Source of the DNA: Vicugna pacos | Taxonomy: Eukaryota; Chordata; Mammalia; Artiodactyla; Camelidae | Direction of reading: 5' to 3' | NCBI RefSeq assembly: GCF_048564905.1 | Contig: NC_133005.1 | Location: forward strand, 26,033,501-26,097,500 | DNA length: 64,000 bases | Shown here: one piece after another, positions 1 through 11,400 of the stretch | How the letters are laid out: each line of letters starts with the position of its first letter | How positions within the stretch are numbered: the first letter of the stretch is position 1 | The notes under the pieces: model-generated | Databases searched by the model: none | The model's input: only the letters and a program-made list of their open reading frames with translations | What the model was told of the DNA's origin: nothing | Position numbers and translations under genes: made by a program

Positions 1-58
1 TGATTGACTAATTAATCTGAAATACTGAATGAGAAACTCTGGTTATTATATCCTACAG

Positions 59-138
59 AGACAAGGATTCTGCCAAAAGCCAGCCCAGAGACTATGACAT
101 CATCAACACACCTCCAAGTCTCACAAAAATTTCTAAAG
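59..138 (+). other. Exon-like segment, unassigned
   Basis: An 80-base stretch is preceded by an acceptor-like tcctacag and followed by a donor-like aaag/gtaagaa. One frame reads 26 codons without a stop and contains DYDIINTPPSLTKISK. A second frame is also open, so the reading frame alone is weak evidence. I do not recognise the peptide. No plus-strand gene is expected here: in human the left neighbour of GGT7 is NCOA6, transcribed like GGT7. It may be a chance splice pattern, a lncRNA exon or unannotated repeat. Confidence 0.15.
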
Positions 139-189
139 GTAAGAAAGCTCTGAAAGATTCTAGAAACTCAGCAACAACAAAAATCCAAT

Positions 190-1078
190 TTAAAACTTGG
201 TGAAGGACCTGAATAGACATTTCTCTAAAGAAGACATACAAATGGCCTATAAGCATATGAAAAGACATTCCACATCACTAGTCACTGGGGCAATGCATTT
301 CAAAAACGCAATGAGACCACTTCACTCATATGGAATGAATTCTATGAATTCAATTCATTCATAATAGAATGGCTATTATTAAAAAACACACACTCAAAAC
401 AAAATCACAAGTGTTGGTGAGGATATGGAGAAATTGGAACACTTATGTGTTGCTGGTGGGAATGTAAATGGTTCAGCAGCTGTGGAAAACAGTTTGAAGT
501 TTCCTCAAAAAGTTACATATAGAATTACCATATGATCCAGCAATCCCACTTCTGTATATTTACCCCTAAAAAGTAGAAACAGGGACTTGAACAGATATTT
601 GTATACCCATGTTTATAGCAGCATTATTCACCATAGCCAAAATGTGGAAGCAAACCAAGTGTCTGTTAGATGAATGGATAAGCAAAATGTGGCATATACA
701 AATGATGGAATATTATTCAGCCTTAAAAAGGAAGGAAACTCTGACACATGCTGTAACATGGGTGAACCTTGAAGATACTATGCTAAGTGAAATAAGCCAG
801 TCACAAAAGGACAAATACTATATGATTCCTCTTATATTAGGTTCCTAGAGTAGTCAATTCATAGAGACAGAAAGTAGAATACTGATTGCCAAGTACTGAA
901 GAGAGGGAGTAATGGATGGTTACTATTTCAGGGGTACAGAGTTTCAGTTGGGGAAGATAAAAAAATGTTCTGGAGATGGATAGTGGTAATGGTTGCACAA
1001 TAATGCCACAGAGCTATACACTTAAAAATAGTTAAAATGGCAAATTTTATGTTATATAATTTTACCATAGTTAGAAAA
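190..1078 (+). mobile_element. L1 3' part, old (L1MA/L1MB type)
   Basis: The plus strand matches the last part of L1 ORF2 and its 3' UTR. It contains the block around catatgatccagcaatccca and a frame at 609-848 that still reads like the ORF2 C-terminus (MEYYSALKRKE, MLSEISQSQKDKYYM). The tail around cactgccacagagctatacacttaaaaatag is typical of older mammalian L1 subfamilies. The copy is 5'-truncated and non-functional. Confidence 0.85.
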
Positions 1079-2479
1079 TATATACCAGAACCTAAGCCAA
1101 TATCTTCATTTTTTTAACCTTGTTATCCCTGTCCTTAAATCAAAGGTTAGAGGTTTTCCTGGGATTGGCAAGAATGCAGGGAGTTGCAGTCAGGAGCCCA
1201 CTTGGGCACCTACATATCCCATAGGTGAAAGTAGCAGGAGCATAGGTAACATAGATATTTGTTGCCCACAGGAAGGCAGCAAAGAACAGAAACAGGCCAT
1301 GAACTGGCAGTAAGTATAGTACAGTGATTACAAGACTGAGCTCTGAAGCCAAAATTCTCAAGTTCAGATTCTAGCTCTGCCATTTATTAGCTATGTATCC
1401 TTGGATAAGTCCAAACTTCTTGTTATGCAGATGAGGAAACTGGGACCGAAAGGAGAAAAATGACTTGTCCTATAGGGTTCAAAGCATTTTCTCCTCTAGT
1501 TTCTTCTTTTTTAATCCTTACATGCTTTTCCTTTTGTTTTGTATTCCTAATAGACTATAAGCTCCCCAAAGAAAGTATTTTTGAAATATCATTCCTTGTT
1601 ATATAACTTAAATTTTTGTGCTACAGTTGCCTCATCTGTAAGGTGCAGATAATGGGTACTGTACAGATGGGGATTAGAGGATTAAATGAATTAGTAGATA
1701 TAAAATGTTTAGGAGAGTGCCTTGCACCTCTGATGGCCTAAACAATCAGCACATTAATGGAGGCTTCTGAAAAGGTTATCGGCTGTTTCACAGAATGTTT
1801 TGAGCTAGAAAAGTAGTCCTAAGACATCCAGGATTGTTCTGGATTCAGACTTAGGTAAAGAAAAAGCAAATCAATTATTCTTTGATGTAAAGAATTTGAT
1901 TGGTATTTATTGAACTTCTACTTTCATATGTTTGTCCAAATAAGCTTAAGCTTTGCAGTGATACAACTAATAGTGAATACTTTTCCCTGTCTTTAAGAAT
2001 AACATCAGACAGGAAAAAAAGAAAAACATATTGAGTGTCAGCACTCTACTATCTTCAGGGTTTGTCAATGAAGTGCCAAATGGTTAGGTTATTACATTTA
2101 GATAGGAAAGTTGTTTCTTGCAGGAGCATGTCACATCTAAGCGGTACCACTCACTGGTAGACATTGTAATGTATTGCTTTGCTGTGGCAATGTACCAGTA
2201 GATGGCAGTAAAGTGCCTTGTTGTTACAAAATCCGCTCCACAATTTTCAGACAATAGGAAATGAAGTGTCTTGAAGAGAGGTCACTTCTACTTTGTATTA
2301 AGGCTTAATATGGGCAAGCAATGGCTTGCTCTTAGAAAAAAAAAAAAAGATTGAAAAATAGAGTAATAACCATACAATGAAAAAAATGGAAGAGTATCAA
2401 GAAGTGATCACAAAAATAGGAGCAATCGTCTTAGGACTTAAAAGCCTGTTTTCAAAGATATTCTGAAAATCTTAAGTTT
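1079..2479. repeat. Intergenic: MIR-like fragments, otherwise unique
   Basis: Plus-strand MIR-like pieces lie at about 1316-1412 (ctagctctgccatttattag) and 1615-1735 (ttgcctcatctgtaag). The rest is AT-rich sequence in which I see no gene or clear repeat. A run of about 12 A lies near 2337-2348. Confidence 0.45.
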
Positions 2480-3050
2480 TTTATTAGAATATAACATAAA
2501 GACATAAAAATACACAAATTATAAGTGTAAAACCTGATGAATTTTCAAAAAAAGGAACACATATGTCTAACCAACACCCAAATCAAGAAATAGAACATTA
2601 GCCCCACAAAAGCCAATTTGTTCTCCCTTTCCAGTCATTTACCCTCAGCAGTAAACAGTATCCTGACTTCTAATTTCACAGATTAGGCTCACCGAGTGTT
2701 GAACTTTATATAAATGGAATCATACAATAAGTGCTATTTTGAATCTGGCTTCTTTTGCTCAGTTTTGTGTTTTTTGAGATTCATATTGGTGTATGTAGTT
2801 GTAGTTTGTTCCTTTTCATTGTTACGTACATTTCATTATTTGAATATATCACAATTTATCCATTCTACTGATGATGAGCATTTCAGTTTCCACTTTAGGT
2901 CTATTTTTAATGGTACTACTATGACCATTCTTGCCCTTGACTTTGGATGAACATGTGTGTAATTTTCTGTCAAATATATACCTACGGCTAGGATTGCTGG
3001 GTCATAAAGTTTGCATGTCTTCAGCTCTCGTTGATATTGGTGAATCCTTT
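2480..3050 (-). mobile_element. Old L1 fragment, antisense
   Basis: The minus strand carries the 3' portion of an old L1. Diagnostic antisense blocks are ataaatggaatcatacaata and ggattgctgggtcataaagt. Short open frames here (2714-2950 plus, 2836-3102 minus) are by-products of this repeat. Confidence 0.75.
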
Positions 3051-3652
3051 CTCTACTTAAAACAGCTTTATTGAGATATAATTCACATACCACACAATTC
3101 ACTCATATAAAGTGTACTTTTCAATGTTTTTTTTTTAGTATCATAACAGATAAGTCCAACCACAGGTAAGTCCGACCACCGTCAGTTAAATTTTTAGAAC
3201 ATTTTCATCATCAAAAAGGAACCCTGTATCTTTTAGATATTGCCCTCTTCCCAATCCCCCATTTTCCCTTTCATAAGCAACCACTAATTTGCCTTCTGTA
3301 TATATTTGCCTATTTTTTGATACACTGTATAAGTAGAATCATACAATATGTGACCTTTTGTGTCTGGCTTTTTTCACTTAGCATAATGTTTTCATGTTGT
3401 AGCCTCTGTCTGTATTTCATTCCCTTTAAAGGCTGAATATTTCATTGTATGAATATATCACTTTTTGTTTAGCCATTCATCCGTTAATGGACATTTGTAT
3501 GTCTTCTTTGAAGAAATGTCTTTTCAAGTCCTTTGCCCATCTTTTAATTGAGTTGTTGAACTGTAAGTGTTCTTTATACATTCTGGGTACTAGATAATTA
3601 TCAGATAATGTGATTGCAAACATTTTTCTCATTTTTGGGTTGTCTTTTAACT

Positions 3653-4796
3653 CTTTTTTATTGAAGTATAGTTGATTTACAAGTTTGTGTTAGTTTCTGG
3701 TGTACAGCAAGGTGATTCAGTTACACATATATTACATATTTTTCATATTCTTTTCTATTATAATTTATTACAGGATATTGAATATAGTTTTCTGTGCTAT
3801 ACAGTAGGACCTTGTTTATTTATTTTATATATAGTATTTTGTACCTGCTAATCCCAAACTCCTAATTTATTCCTCCCTCACTTTTTCCTTTGGTAACCAT
3901 AAGTTTGTTTTCTATGTTTGTGAGTCTGTTTCTGTCTTGTAAATAGTTCATTTGTGTTATATTTTAGATTCCACATATAAGTGGTATCAGATAGTATTTG
4001 TCTTTCTCTTTCCGACTTACTTCACTTAGTTTGGTAATCTCTAGGTCCATCCATGTTGCTGCAAGTGGCATTATTTCATTCTTTGTTATAGATGAGTAGT
4101 ATTCCACTGTATAGACTAAATATTCTTTATCCATTCATCTGTCAATGGATATTTAGGTTGCTTCCATGTCTTGGCATTTGTAAATAGTGCTGCTATGAAC
4201 ATTGGGGTGCATGTATCTTTTCAAATTAGTTTTCTCTGGATATATGCCCAGGAGTGGAATTGCTGGGTCATATGACAACTCTATTTTTATTTTTTTAAGG
4301 AACTTCCATGTTTTCTATAGTGGCTGCACCAATTTGCATTCCCATCAACAGTGTAGGAGGGTTTCCTTTTCTCTACACCTTCTCCAGCATTTGTTATTTG
4401 TAGGCTTTTTAATAATGGCCATTCTGACTGGTGTGAGGTGGTACTTCATTGTGGTTTTGATTTGCTTTTCCCTGATGATTAGCGATGTTAAATATCTTTT
4501 CATGTGCCTTCTCACCATCTGTGTGTCTTCTTTGGAGAAATGTCTATTTAGGTCTTCTGTTCATGTTTTGATTGGGTTGTTTGGTTTTTTTGTGATTAAG
4601 TTGTATGAACTGTTTGTATATTTTGGAAGTTAAGCCCTTGTCAGTCACATCATTTGCAAATTCTTTCTCCCAGTTCATAGATTGTCTTCTCATTTTGTTT
4701 ATGGTTTCCTTTGCTGTGCAAAAGCTTCTAAGTTTGGTTAGGTCCCATTTGTTTATTTTTGCTTTTTCTTCTATTGCCTTGGAAGACTCACTCTCT
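3653..4796 (-). mobile_element. Young artiodactyl-type L1 3' end, nested
   Basis: This antisense L1 starts with the 3' end signature attgaagtatagttgattta and continues through ggtgattcagttacacatat and tgtgctatacagtaggacct. It then enters the ORF2 3' region (cattggggtgcatgtatctt, ggaattgctgggtcatatga). The copy is 5'-truncated, about 1.14 kb long, and inserted into the older L1 around it. The frames at 4202-4633 and 4544-4819 are L1 shadows. Confidence 0.85.
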
Positions 4797-5233
4797 TGAT
4801 AATGCCCTTTGATGCACAAAAATGTTTAATTTTGATGTGGTTTATTTCTTTGTTTTTTGTGCTTTTAGTGTCATATCTAAGAAACCATTGGCAAATCCAA
4901 AATCATGAAGATTTACTTTGATGTTTCTTTCTATGAGTTTTATACTTTTAGCAGTTACATTTAGGTCTTTGATCCATTGTGAGTTACTTTTTGTATGTGG
5001 TGTGAGCTAAAGGTCAAACTTCATTCTTTTCAATGTGAATATTTAGTTGTACCAACATCGTTTGCTGAAGAGACTATTCTTTTTCCGTTGAATCATCTTG
5101 GCACCCTTGTGAAAAATCAGTTGACCATAGATATATGGGTTTATTTCTGGACTCCCAATTCTACTCCATTAATATGTTCATTCTCATGCCACTAGCACAC
5201 TGTTTTAATTACTGTAACTTTGTAGTAAGTTTT

Positions 5234-5325
5234 TCTAAACACCTTTATTGTGGTATGATTCCTGTAGAGTAAACTACACATATTTCAGATGTACAATTTG
5301 ATGAATTTTGATAGATGTATGTACC
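5234..5325 (-). mobile_element. Short L1 3' tail with 13-bp target-site duplication
   Basis: An insert of about 92 bases is flanked by perfect direct repeats TGTAGTAAGTTTT at 5221-5233 and 5326-5338. The insert reads as an antisense L1 3' end (cctttattgtggtatgattc, cagatgtacaatttgatgaa). It interrupts the older L1 exactly where tagctttgtagtaagttttg would be expected. Confidence 0.8.
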
Positions 5326-5365
5326 TGTAGTAAGTTTTGAAATCAGGAAGCTTGATACCTTAACC

Positions 5366-5994
5366 AAGATATGAAGGAAGTACCCAAAATACTCAATTTA
5401 AGAAGCAAATAGTTATATCCTGGAGTTATGTGAGGCCTGAGAGAGTATCATAAAAATTCCCTAAATTTCCAAGCTTCTTATCTCTTTATTTCATAGTCAG
5501 CTAAAGTTAGGTTCTCAATATGAGGTAAATTTATGTTTTCTATGATAGATCAAAATAGTACAATCTGAATAAAGTAAAAATTATTAAAAGATACAAAGTC
5601 CAGACAGGCAAGGACCTCGTCTGTCTTGTTTGTCAGCGTTCCCAGTGCCTCAGGCAGTGCACGGCACAGAGTAGGCACTAAAGGAAATATTTGTGGAATA
5701 AAATAAAACATTTCATATACTGGGTGATAAAACATTTTCCAAGATATCAGAATTTTGTTTTGATATATAAGAAAGTATTCTCCTGAACAAATCTTTTATT
5801 CAAAGCTGTCATTATTTGTATATTTATGAAAGAAAATGACTCTAAGACACCTATGTAACCCCCAAAAGCCTGCTGTATAGAAGGTCCTGTAACTGTCACT
5901 TGAAAGATAGCCTGGGAGAATTGGTATGACCACAGGTGTGATTTAAGCACCCTGAAGCTATCAGGGCAAGGATGTTCAAAGCTGCACTGGAAAC
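5366..5994 (+). repeat. Intergenic with L2 3' end
   Basis: An L2 3' end in plus orientation lies at about 5590-5705, recognised by acctcgtctgtcttgtttg and cacggcacagagtaggcact. The remaining sequence shows no gene. Confidence 0.55.
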
Positions 5995-6350
5995 CACCCA
6001 ATCACAGCCATCAATAGGAAACTGGTTAAACTATTTAATAAACTATGATGCATAATTATAAATAATTAGGTAAATCCATATATCTTGATATTGACATAGA
6101 AAAATACCCATGCTATATTGGTAAATAAAAAAAAGGAAGTCATAGACACTGTAAATAATATAATCCCATTTTTACTTTTAAATAGAACATATCTACAGAA
6201 AAAAAGTAGTTAGAGGGATATGTACTAAATTATTGATATGAGATTTTTGGAAAGTTGAGATTTTGAGGGAATAGATCATCCATATACTTATGAAATGTTT
6301 GATATTTGAATAACTGTTACATCTGAAATCAGATAACATAATAAAGTTTG
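5995..6350 (+). mobile_element. Old L1/HAL1-like 3' fragment
   Basis: Blocks such as aggaaactggttaaactatt and aaatcccatttttact, together with strong A-richness, resemble the 3' part of old L1M/HAL1 elements in plus orientation. The subfamily is uncertain. Confidence 0.5.
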
Positions 6351-6364
6351 TGGTTTTTTTAAGA

Positions 6365-6535
6365 AGAGAGGGATATGATCTTTGGAGTCAAACAGACTGC
6401 TTTTATATCATAGATCTGCCAACTGTCAGCTGGGTGGCCTTGGGCAAGTTACTGCATGTCTCTGAACTACATTTTCCAGATCCATAAAATGGGGAAATTA
6501 GTATCAGCCTCAGAAAAGTGTTGTACCTACCTCAT
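6365..6535 (+). mobile_element. MIR SINE
   Basis: Core MIR blocks are present in order: gatctttggagtcaaacaga, ggtggccttgggcaagttac and ccataaaatgggg. Confidence 0.75.
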
Positions 6536-6575
6536 CAGCATCATCTCATATCCTTATCCTCCATATGCTCTAGAA

Positions 6576-6790
6576 TAGGGGTCAGCAAACTACAGCCCTT
6601 AGGCCAAATTGGGCCCTGTTTTTTGTAAAATAAAGTTTTATGGGAATACAGCCACACTCATTCATTTACATATCATCTATGCCTGCTTTTGCTCTACAAT
6701 AGCAAAACTGAGTTGTTATTACTAGGACCATACGGCTTAAAAGATTGAAATATTCATTTCTGGCCCTTTGCAGAAAAAGTTTGTTGACTG
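6576..6790 (+). mobile_element. hAT-Charlie MITE (MER3-like)
   Basis: This short non-autonomous hAT element starts with ggggtcagcaaactacagcc and ends with gaaaaagtttgttgactg. These are imperfect inverted termini. The middle contains taaagttttatgggaataca. The family name is from memory; I could not define a clean 8-bp target duplication. Confidence 0.7.
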
Positions 6791-6794
6791 GAAG

Positions 6795-7150
6795 AATACA
6801 CTGGCATTCTTCTACCTCCTCATGAGCCCTTTGTACATACTGTTCCCTTTGCCTAAAATGACATTCCTGCTTCCCACACCGAATCCTTTCCTGTCAATCC
6901 TACTCATGCTCATCATTTCCTTGGGGAAGCCTTCGCTGATTCCACCCCACTACTGAACTAGATTAACTTTCCTGTTATACATTCTTGCCGCATTCCTCCA
7001 AGAGCTTATCCTGTTGGCAATTACTCTAATTATCTGTGTCCTTACTGCTTTAATATTTGACTCCCCCTGCAGACTGCAAATTCATAAAAATTGTCTTGTT
7101 CAATTCTGAATCTCCAGTGCCTAACAAAGTGTCTATAATATAACGAATAG
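6795..7150 (+). mobile_element. L2 3' portion
   Basis: The order of blocks is typical of L2: tggggaagccttcgctgatt, cagactgcaaattcataaaa and aatctccagtgcctaacaaa. The copy is diverged and plus-oriented. Confidence 0.7.
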
Positions 7151-7244
7151 ATACATGCATGCATGAATGACATAATCTATAAAATGTACTTTTTGTCTGA
7201 TATATACTGTATAAAATATACTTTATAACAGTTTACCTAATAGT

Positions 7245-7495
7245 TGTGCAGATGGTTAAGAGCACACATTAGGAGTTGAACAACCTGAGATTGAATCCCA
7301 GTTCTTTCATTTACTACAAGAGGAACATTAGACAAGTCCTTTAACCTCTTTTTGCTAGTTTCCCATCTGTACAATGGGAATAATATTAGTACTACCTCAT
7401 GAGGTTTGTAATGAAGATTTTATAATGTAATTGAGATTATCCACATAAAGCATTTAACATAGAGCCTGACACACATTAAGTGTTCAATAGAGTCT
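7245..7495 (+). mobile_element. Near full-length MIR
   Basis: This diverged copy keeps the whole MIR order: ggttaagagcacacatt, gagattgaatcccagttctt, ttcccatctgtacaatggga, and a 3' end like cattaagtgttcaatagag. Confidence 0.8.
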
Positions 7496-7667
7496 ATCTA
7501 TAATTATAATTATTGTTATTAATTATTTTTGTTAGTGTAAGTCTCACATAGATGGTAGATATTGTTATGACCCCCACAAAGTTGACTCCAGCTTGGGACA
7601 GGGTAAGCCAAGTTCTCCTCTCTCACTCCCACACCTAATACAGTCAAATATAAATTAAGTCAGAGCC

Positions 7668-8255
7668 ATGGTTAAGCAATATTCTTTCTTTAATTCCCCT
7701 TTGCAGATGGAAGCCCCTGAGCTGGTCCCCACCACCCCCAACCCTTACCCCATACCCTGGGGCCCCCCAGATATAAGGCCCCCACCTCAACCTGGTGGTG
7801 GGAGGGGAGGAGAACCCCCTCCCTAGGATGGTCCATTAAAAAAAAATCCTAGTCATTTAAGAAATGAGGCTGGGGACAGGAGAAGAGAGCTGGAAGACAA
7901 GGCCCAGGTCAGGTCCACCTGGAGATGTTGAGGTGATGAGGACCCTTGAGAAGGATTTGCAAGCACATCCCTAAGCTCAGGGCCAGCATGGCTGAGGGAA
8001 AGGAGACAGACAGACAGGTAGTCTGACTCCTCAAGGTCCTGCCTGCCTGGTTGTGGACAGTGACTCTTACTACCACCACCACAGGCCTCAAGATAGAGAA
8101 TTTCCTATTACTCTGGGATAGGGTTTGCTAAGCATCCCCTCTGGCCGCTGATCTGGGGCATCCCCAGGGTCCCTCTGAGACCAAATCTGGGAGAAGGAGG
8201 GACTCTAGGAACATGCAAAGGTGGGGAGCAGAGACTCCCACCCCACCCTGCAGCT
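7668..8255 (-). other. GGT7: GGT7 3' UTR and polyadenylation signal
   Basis: The stretch follows the GGT7 stop codon (8256-8258 on the minus strand) without a further intron that I can see. A variant poly(A) signal ATTAAA lies on the minus strand at 7689-7694. Cleavage would fall about 20 bases further, near 7668. The exact end is inferred. Confidence 0.55.
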
Positions 8256-8419
8256 CTACAGGATGGTAGCTCCGGCTGCATCTGGGCTCCGAGGGTCCTT
8301 CACACCGATGATGAAGTTATTGGTTCTCCGGCTGCCATGGACCCAGGATAAGACATCTACCTTCTCCACGTGGTGACCCCTGGCTTCCAGGAACTCAATC
8401 TCTTCCTCTGTGAACTCAC
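8256..8419 (-). CDS. GGT7: GGT7 exon 15 (C-terminus)
   Basis: Encodes residues 609-662, from EFTEEEIEFLEARGHHVEKV to the terminal DAAGATIL and a TAG stop. The acceptor is ttttcag/GTGAG. The first two bases complete the Ser codon begun in exon 14. Confidence 0.95.
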
Positions 8420-11400
8420 CTGAAAACCATCCCCCAACATACACACATTCAGAGAGTTCAGAGCACAGGCTCAGGAGTCTGACTATCAGAAGTGGGTCCT
8501 AGTCCTGGATGGTCTACTGAGGAGCTATACGACCTTGGGCAAATTGCTCTACCTCTCTGAGCCTCAGTCTGCTCATGCATAAAATGAGGATTATCTGAGA
8601 ACTTACCACATGAAATTGCTGCAGGGATTAAAGGAGATAATAAACAAAAAGCACAGAACTCAGAGCCTTGCATACGGTAAGTGATCAATAACATACAATC
8701 ATTCTTTATATTGGACAAAGGACTTGGCTTTGGGGTCTTCATTTCACCTGCCAAGGTCAAGCTGCCATTATTGCTTGTCAGGATTACTGCACAGCCCACT
8801 AACTGCTCTTTCAGTTTCCAGTCCTGCTTCATTACAACCTATTCACATCGCAATCAAAGGGATCTTTTTAAACCACTAGTCGACCACGTTGCTTTCCCTG
8901 CTCAAAACCTTCCAACAACTTTGATGACTCTTAGAATAAAATCCAAAGTCCTTACCAAAGCCTCTAAGGCCCAACATTACCTGGGACCTTGCAACTCTCT
9001 CAACTCCTCTCTCCTCACTTCCCTCCACTCTCTCCCTTGCTTAACTCTGCTCTAGTCACCTTCCTGTCCCTTAAGCAGACCAAACATGCCCCTACCTCAG
9101 GGCCTTTGCACTTGCTGTTCTCGCTGCCTGGAATGCTCTCCTACTAGATGGTCACAAAACTGGCTCCCTTACTCCATTCCAGTCTTCAAGAATTTCCCTG
9201 ACCACCATCTGAAATAGCAGAACCCTTTCACCTTTTCCTTACTTTATTTTTTTTCAAAGTACTTACTGCTACCAGTATTTTGTTTGTTTACTGTGTCTCT
9301 CTCCACTAGATCATAGGTGTTTTTTTTTTAAGGCACGAATGTTGACTTGTTTACTCTTGAGCCCCAGGGCCTAGAATAGGGTGAGGACACGGTAAATAGT
9401 AAACAAGTATTTACTGGATAAATGAACAAATCCCTACCCTCTTACATAAGTTCAGGTCCTCATCATCTTTTGCCTGGGCCATCATCTTGGCTATTTCTTA
9501 TGTTTTCCTGACTTAAGTTCTCCTTCCTTCAGCCCACCTCCCCTCCATAAAACAAATCAGGTCATATTCCTTCCCCACTCAACTGGATAAAGTCCATACT
9601 TCTTAACATGGAACCTCCATGATAAGCCCTGTAACCTCACCTCCCACTGCTCAACAAAAATCTGATCTTCTTATTTCTGCAAATGGGATGATTAAAAGTA
9701 GTTCTAGAGATAAAGACACAATATTGAATAGCATTAAATCACTGAGCTGCAAATGTATTCCCTTTGTGGTTCACTTTCAATCCTTCCAGTAATAGAAAGG
9801 ACTAAATTACAGGCTGGTCTCTAACATTTCTAATCTTCTAAAAAAGAGAGAGTAGACCTCAGTGCCTTCTGTGGGCAAAAACATCTAATTAAAACCTAAA
9901 AACATTTGAGTTTTTGTAGCTGCTTATCATCTATTTGTGGGAAATTATGCTATTTTTTCATTTGTGATTATAAGTTTTACTTTTAAAATACATTTAGGTT
10001 AAAAAGGAAATCCACTTATAGACACACATTATGTAAATAATGGTTTGATGGTGTGCACATGTGGCAGAGGTCCTGAAGGTTCTGGATAAATTCTGAAGTT
10101 TGGGAAATAATGTCTCTAGTCCAGCTGCCCTCCTGGCTACTCTCTGAGCCATTCTTTCTGGGTTTGTCCAGGCTGTTCCCCCTATCCAGAATGTTCTTTA
10201 CCTTCACACACCAAATTCCTGCTAATATGCCAAGGTCCAGCCAGTTGTCACCTCTTCCATAAAGCCTCCCAGAGCCCTCAGGTGGGTGAACTTTCCCTTC
10301 ACCAAACCTCCACTCCTCATACTCCTGTCTTAGACTTGTGCCCCTCAAAGGAGGGCTAGGATGAGCACCTCCCACCTTCACAGCAACTTAGCACAGAGCC
10401 TTACATTTGATAGAGACCAGAAGATATTAGTTGAACAAAATTCATTTTCAAGGACTTAGCCTCATCTTCCAGCTGGGATCGAAAGTATCACCAGCCAATA
10501 ACATGGTGTGACTGCTGAGGGTCTAGGTCTGTGGCTTCTAACATGCTTCAATCTAGGAGACACCAAGAGTCAAGCAGTAAAGAACTGAGTCTTTGATATC
10601 AGCCAGGTGTATGTCTGATCTCAATTCTGCCATTTACTGGTTGATCTTCAGCTAGTTTATAACCTCCATGAGCAGTTTCTTTATCTATAAAATGGGGATA
10701 CTGAACAAGCAAGGACCATGTCTCATTCAATTCTGTATCGCCTTTGGACTAGCATAGTACATTGCCTGTTGTAATAAAAACTCCTCAAAGGTACACATAC
10801 CTTCTCAGTTATGAAATTACACTGTGTTCAAAATTAAGCACCTGCCCTTCTTAGAGGAAAGTTCATCTCTTCACCATAATCTATTAGGGTCATGATCTTC
10901 TCTGACCTTATCTCACCCTCACACACCCTGATCTCCTTTCTACCAAACCCATTCCGGCCATGAGTTCTTTGCATTTGTTTCCTTGGCCTACAAAGCTTGC
11001 CCAATGTCTTTCCATGATAGGCTCTTCTCACTCTTCAGATCTCAGCTTAAATGTCACCAAAGAAGCCTTCCCCAGTCGTTGAGTTAGTCATATACATCAT
11101 CCTGCTTTGATGCTCTACAGAGCATTTATTTTTCTTTCTCACATTTCTTTGATTATTTATTCTCTTGTCTGCCTATAGATACAGTATGCCCAGCACCTAG
11201 GATAATGCCTGGCACACAGTAGGTATTCAATGCAAACAGCTGAATGAATGATTTGCAAAATGAACAACTATATCTTATTTTACAAATGAGAAAACCAAGG
11301 CTCAGCGTGAAGACATGAGTTTCCCAAGACCACAGCCAGGAAATGGCAGGACTGGTTCTGATCCCCAGAGCTTTCACTGTTCCACTAGGAGTTGGTTCAA

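Larger units (their letters stand above)
3055..5365 (-). mobile_element. Old L1, antisense, split by two later insertions
   Basis: One old antisense L1 reads continuously when the later insertions are skipped. The segment 3055-3652 ends in tgggttgtcttttaactc. It resumes at about 4797 with ctcttgataatgccctttga and runs to 5220, then continues at about 5339 with gaaatcaggaagcttgata. In intact L1 these pieces are adjacent. The interrupting elements are a young L1 (3653-4796) and a short L1 tail (5234-5325). Confidence 0.8.
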
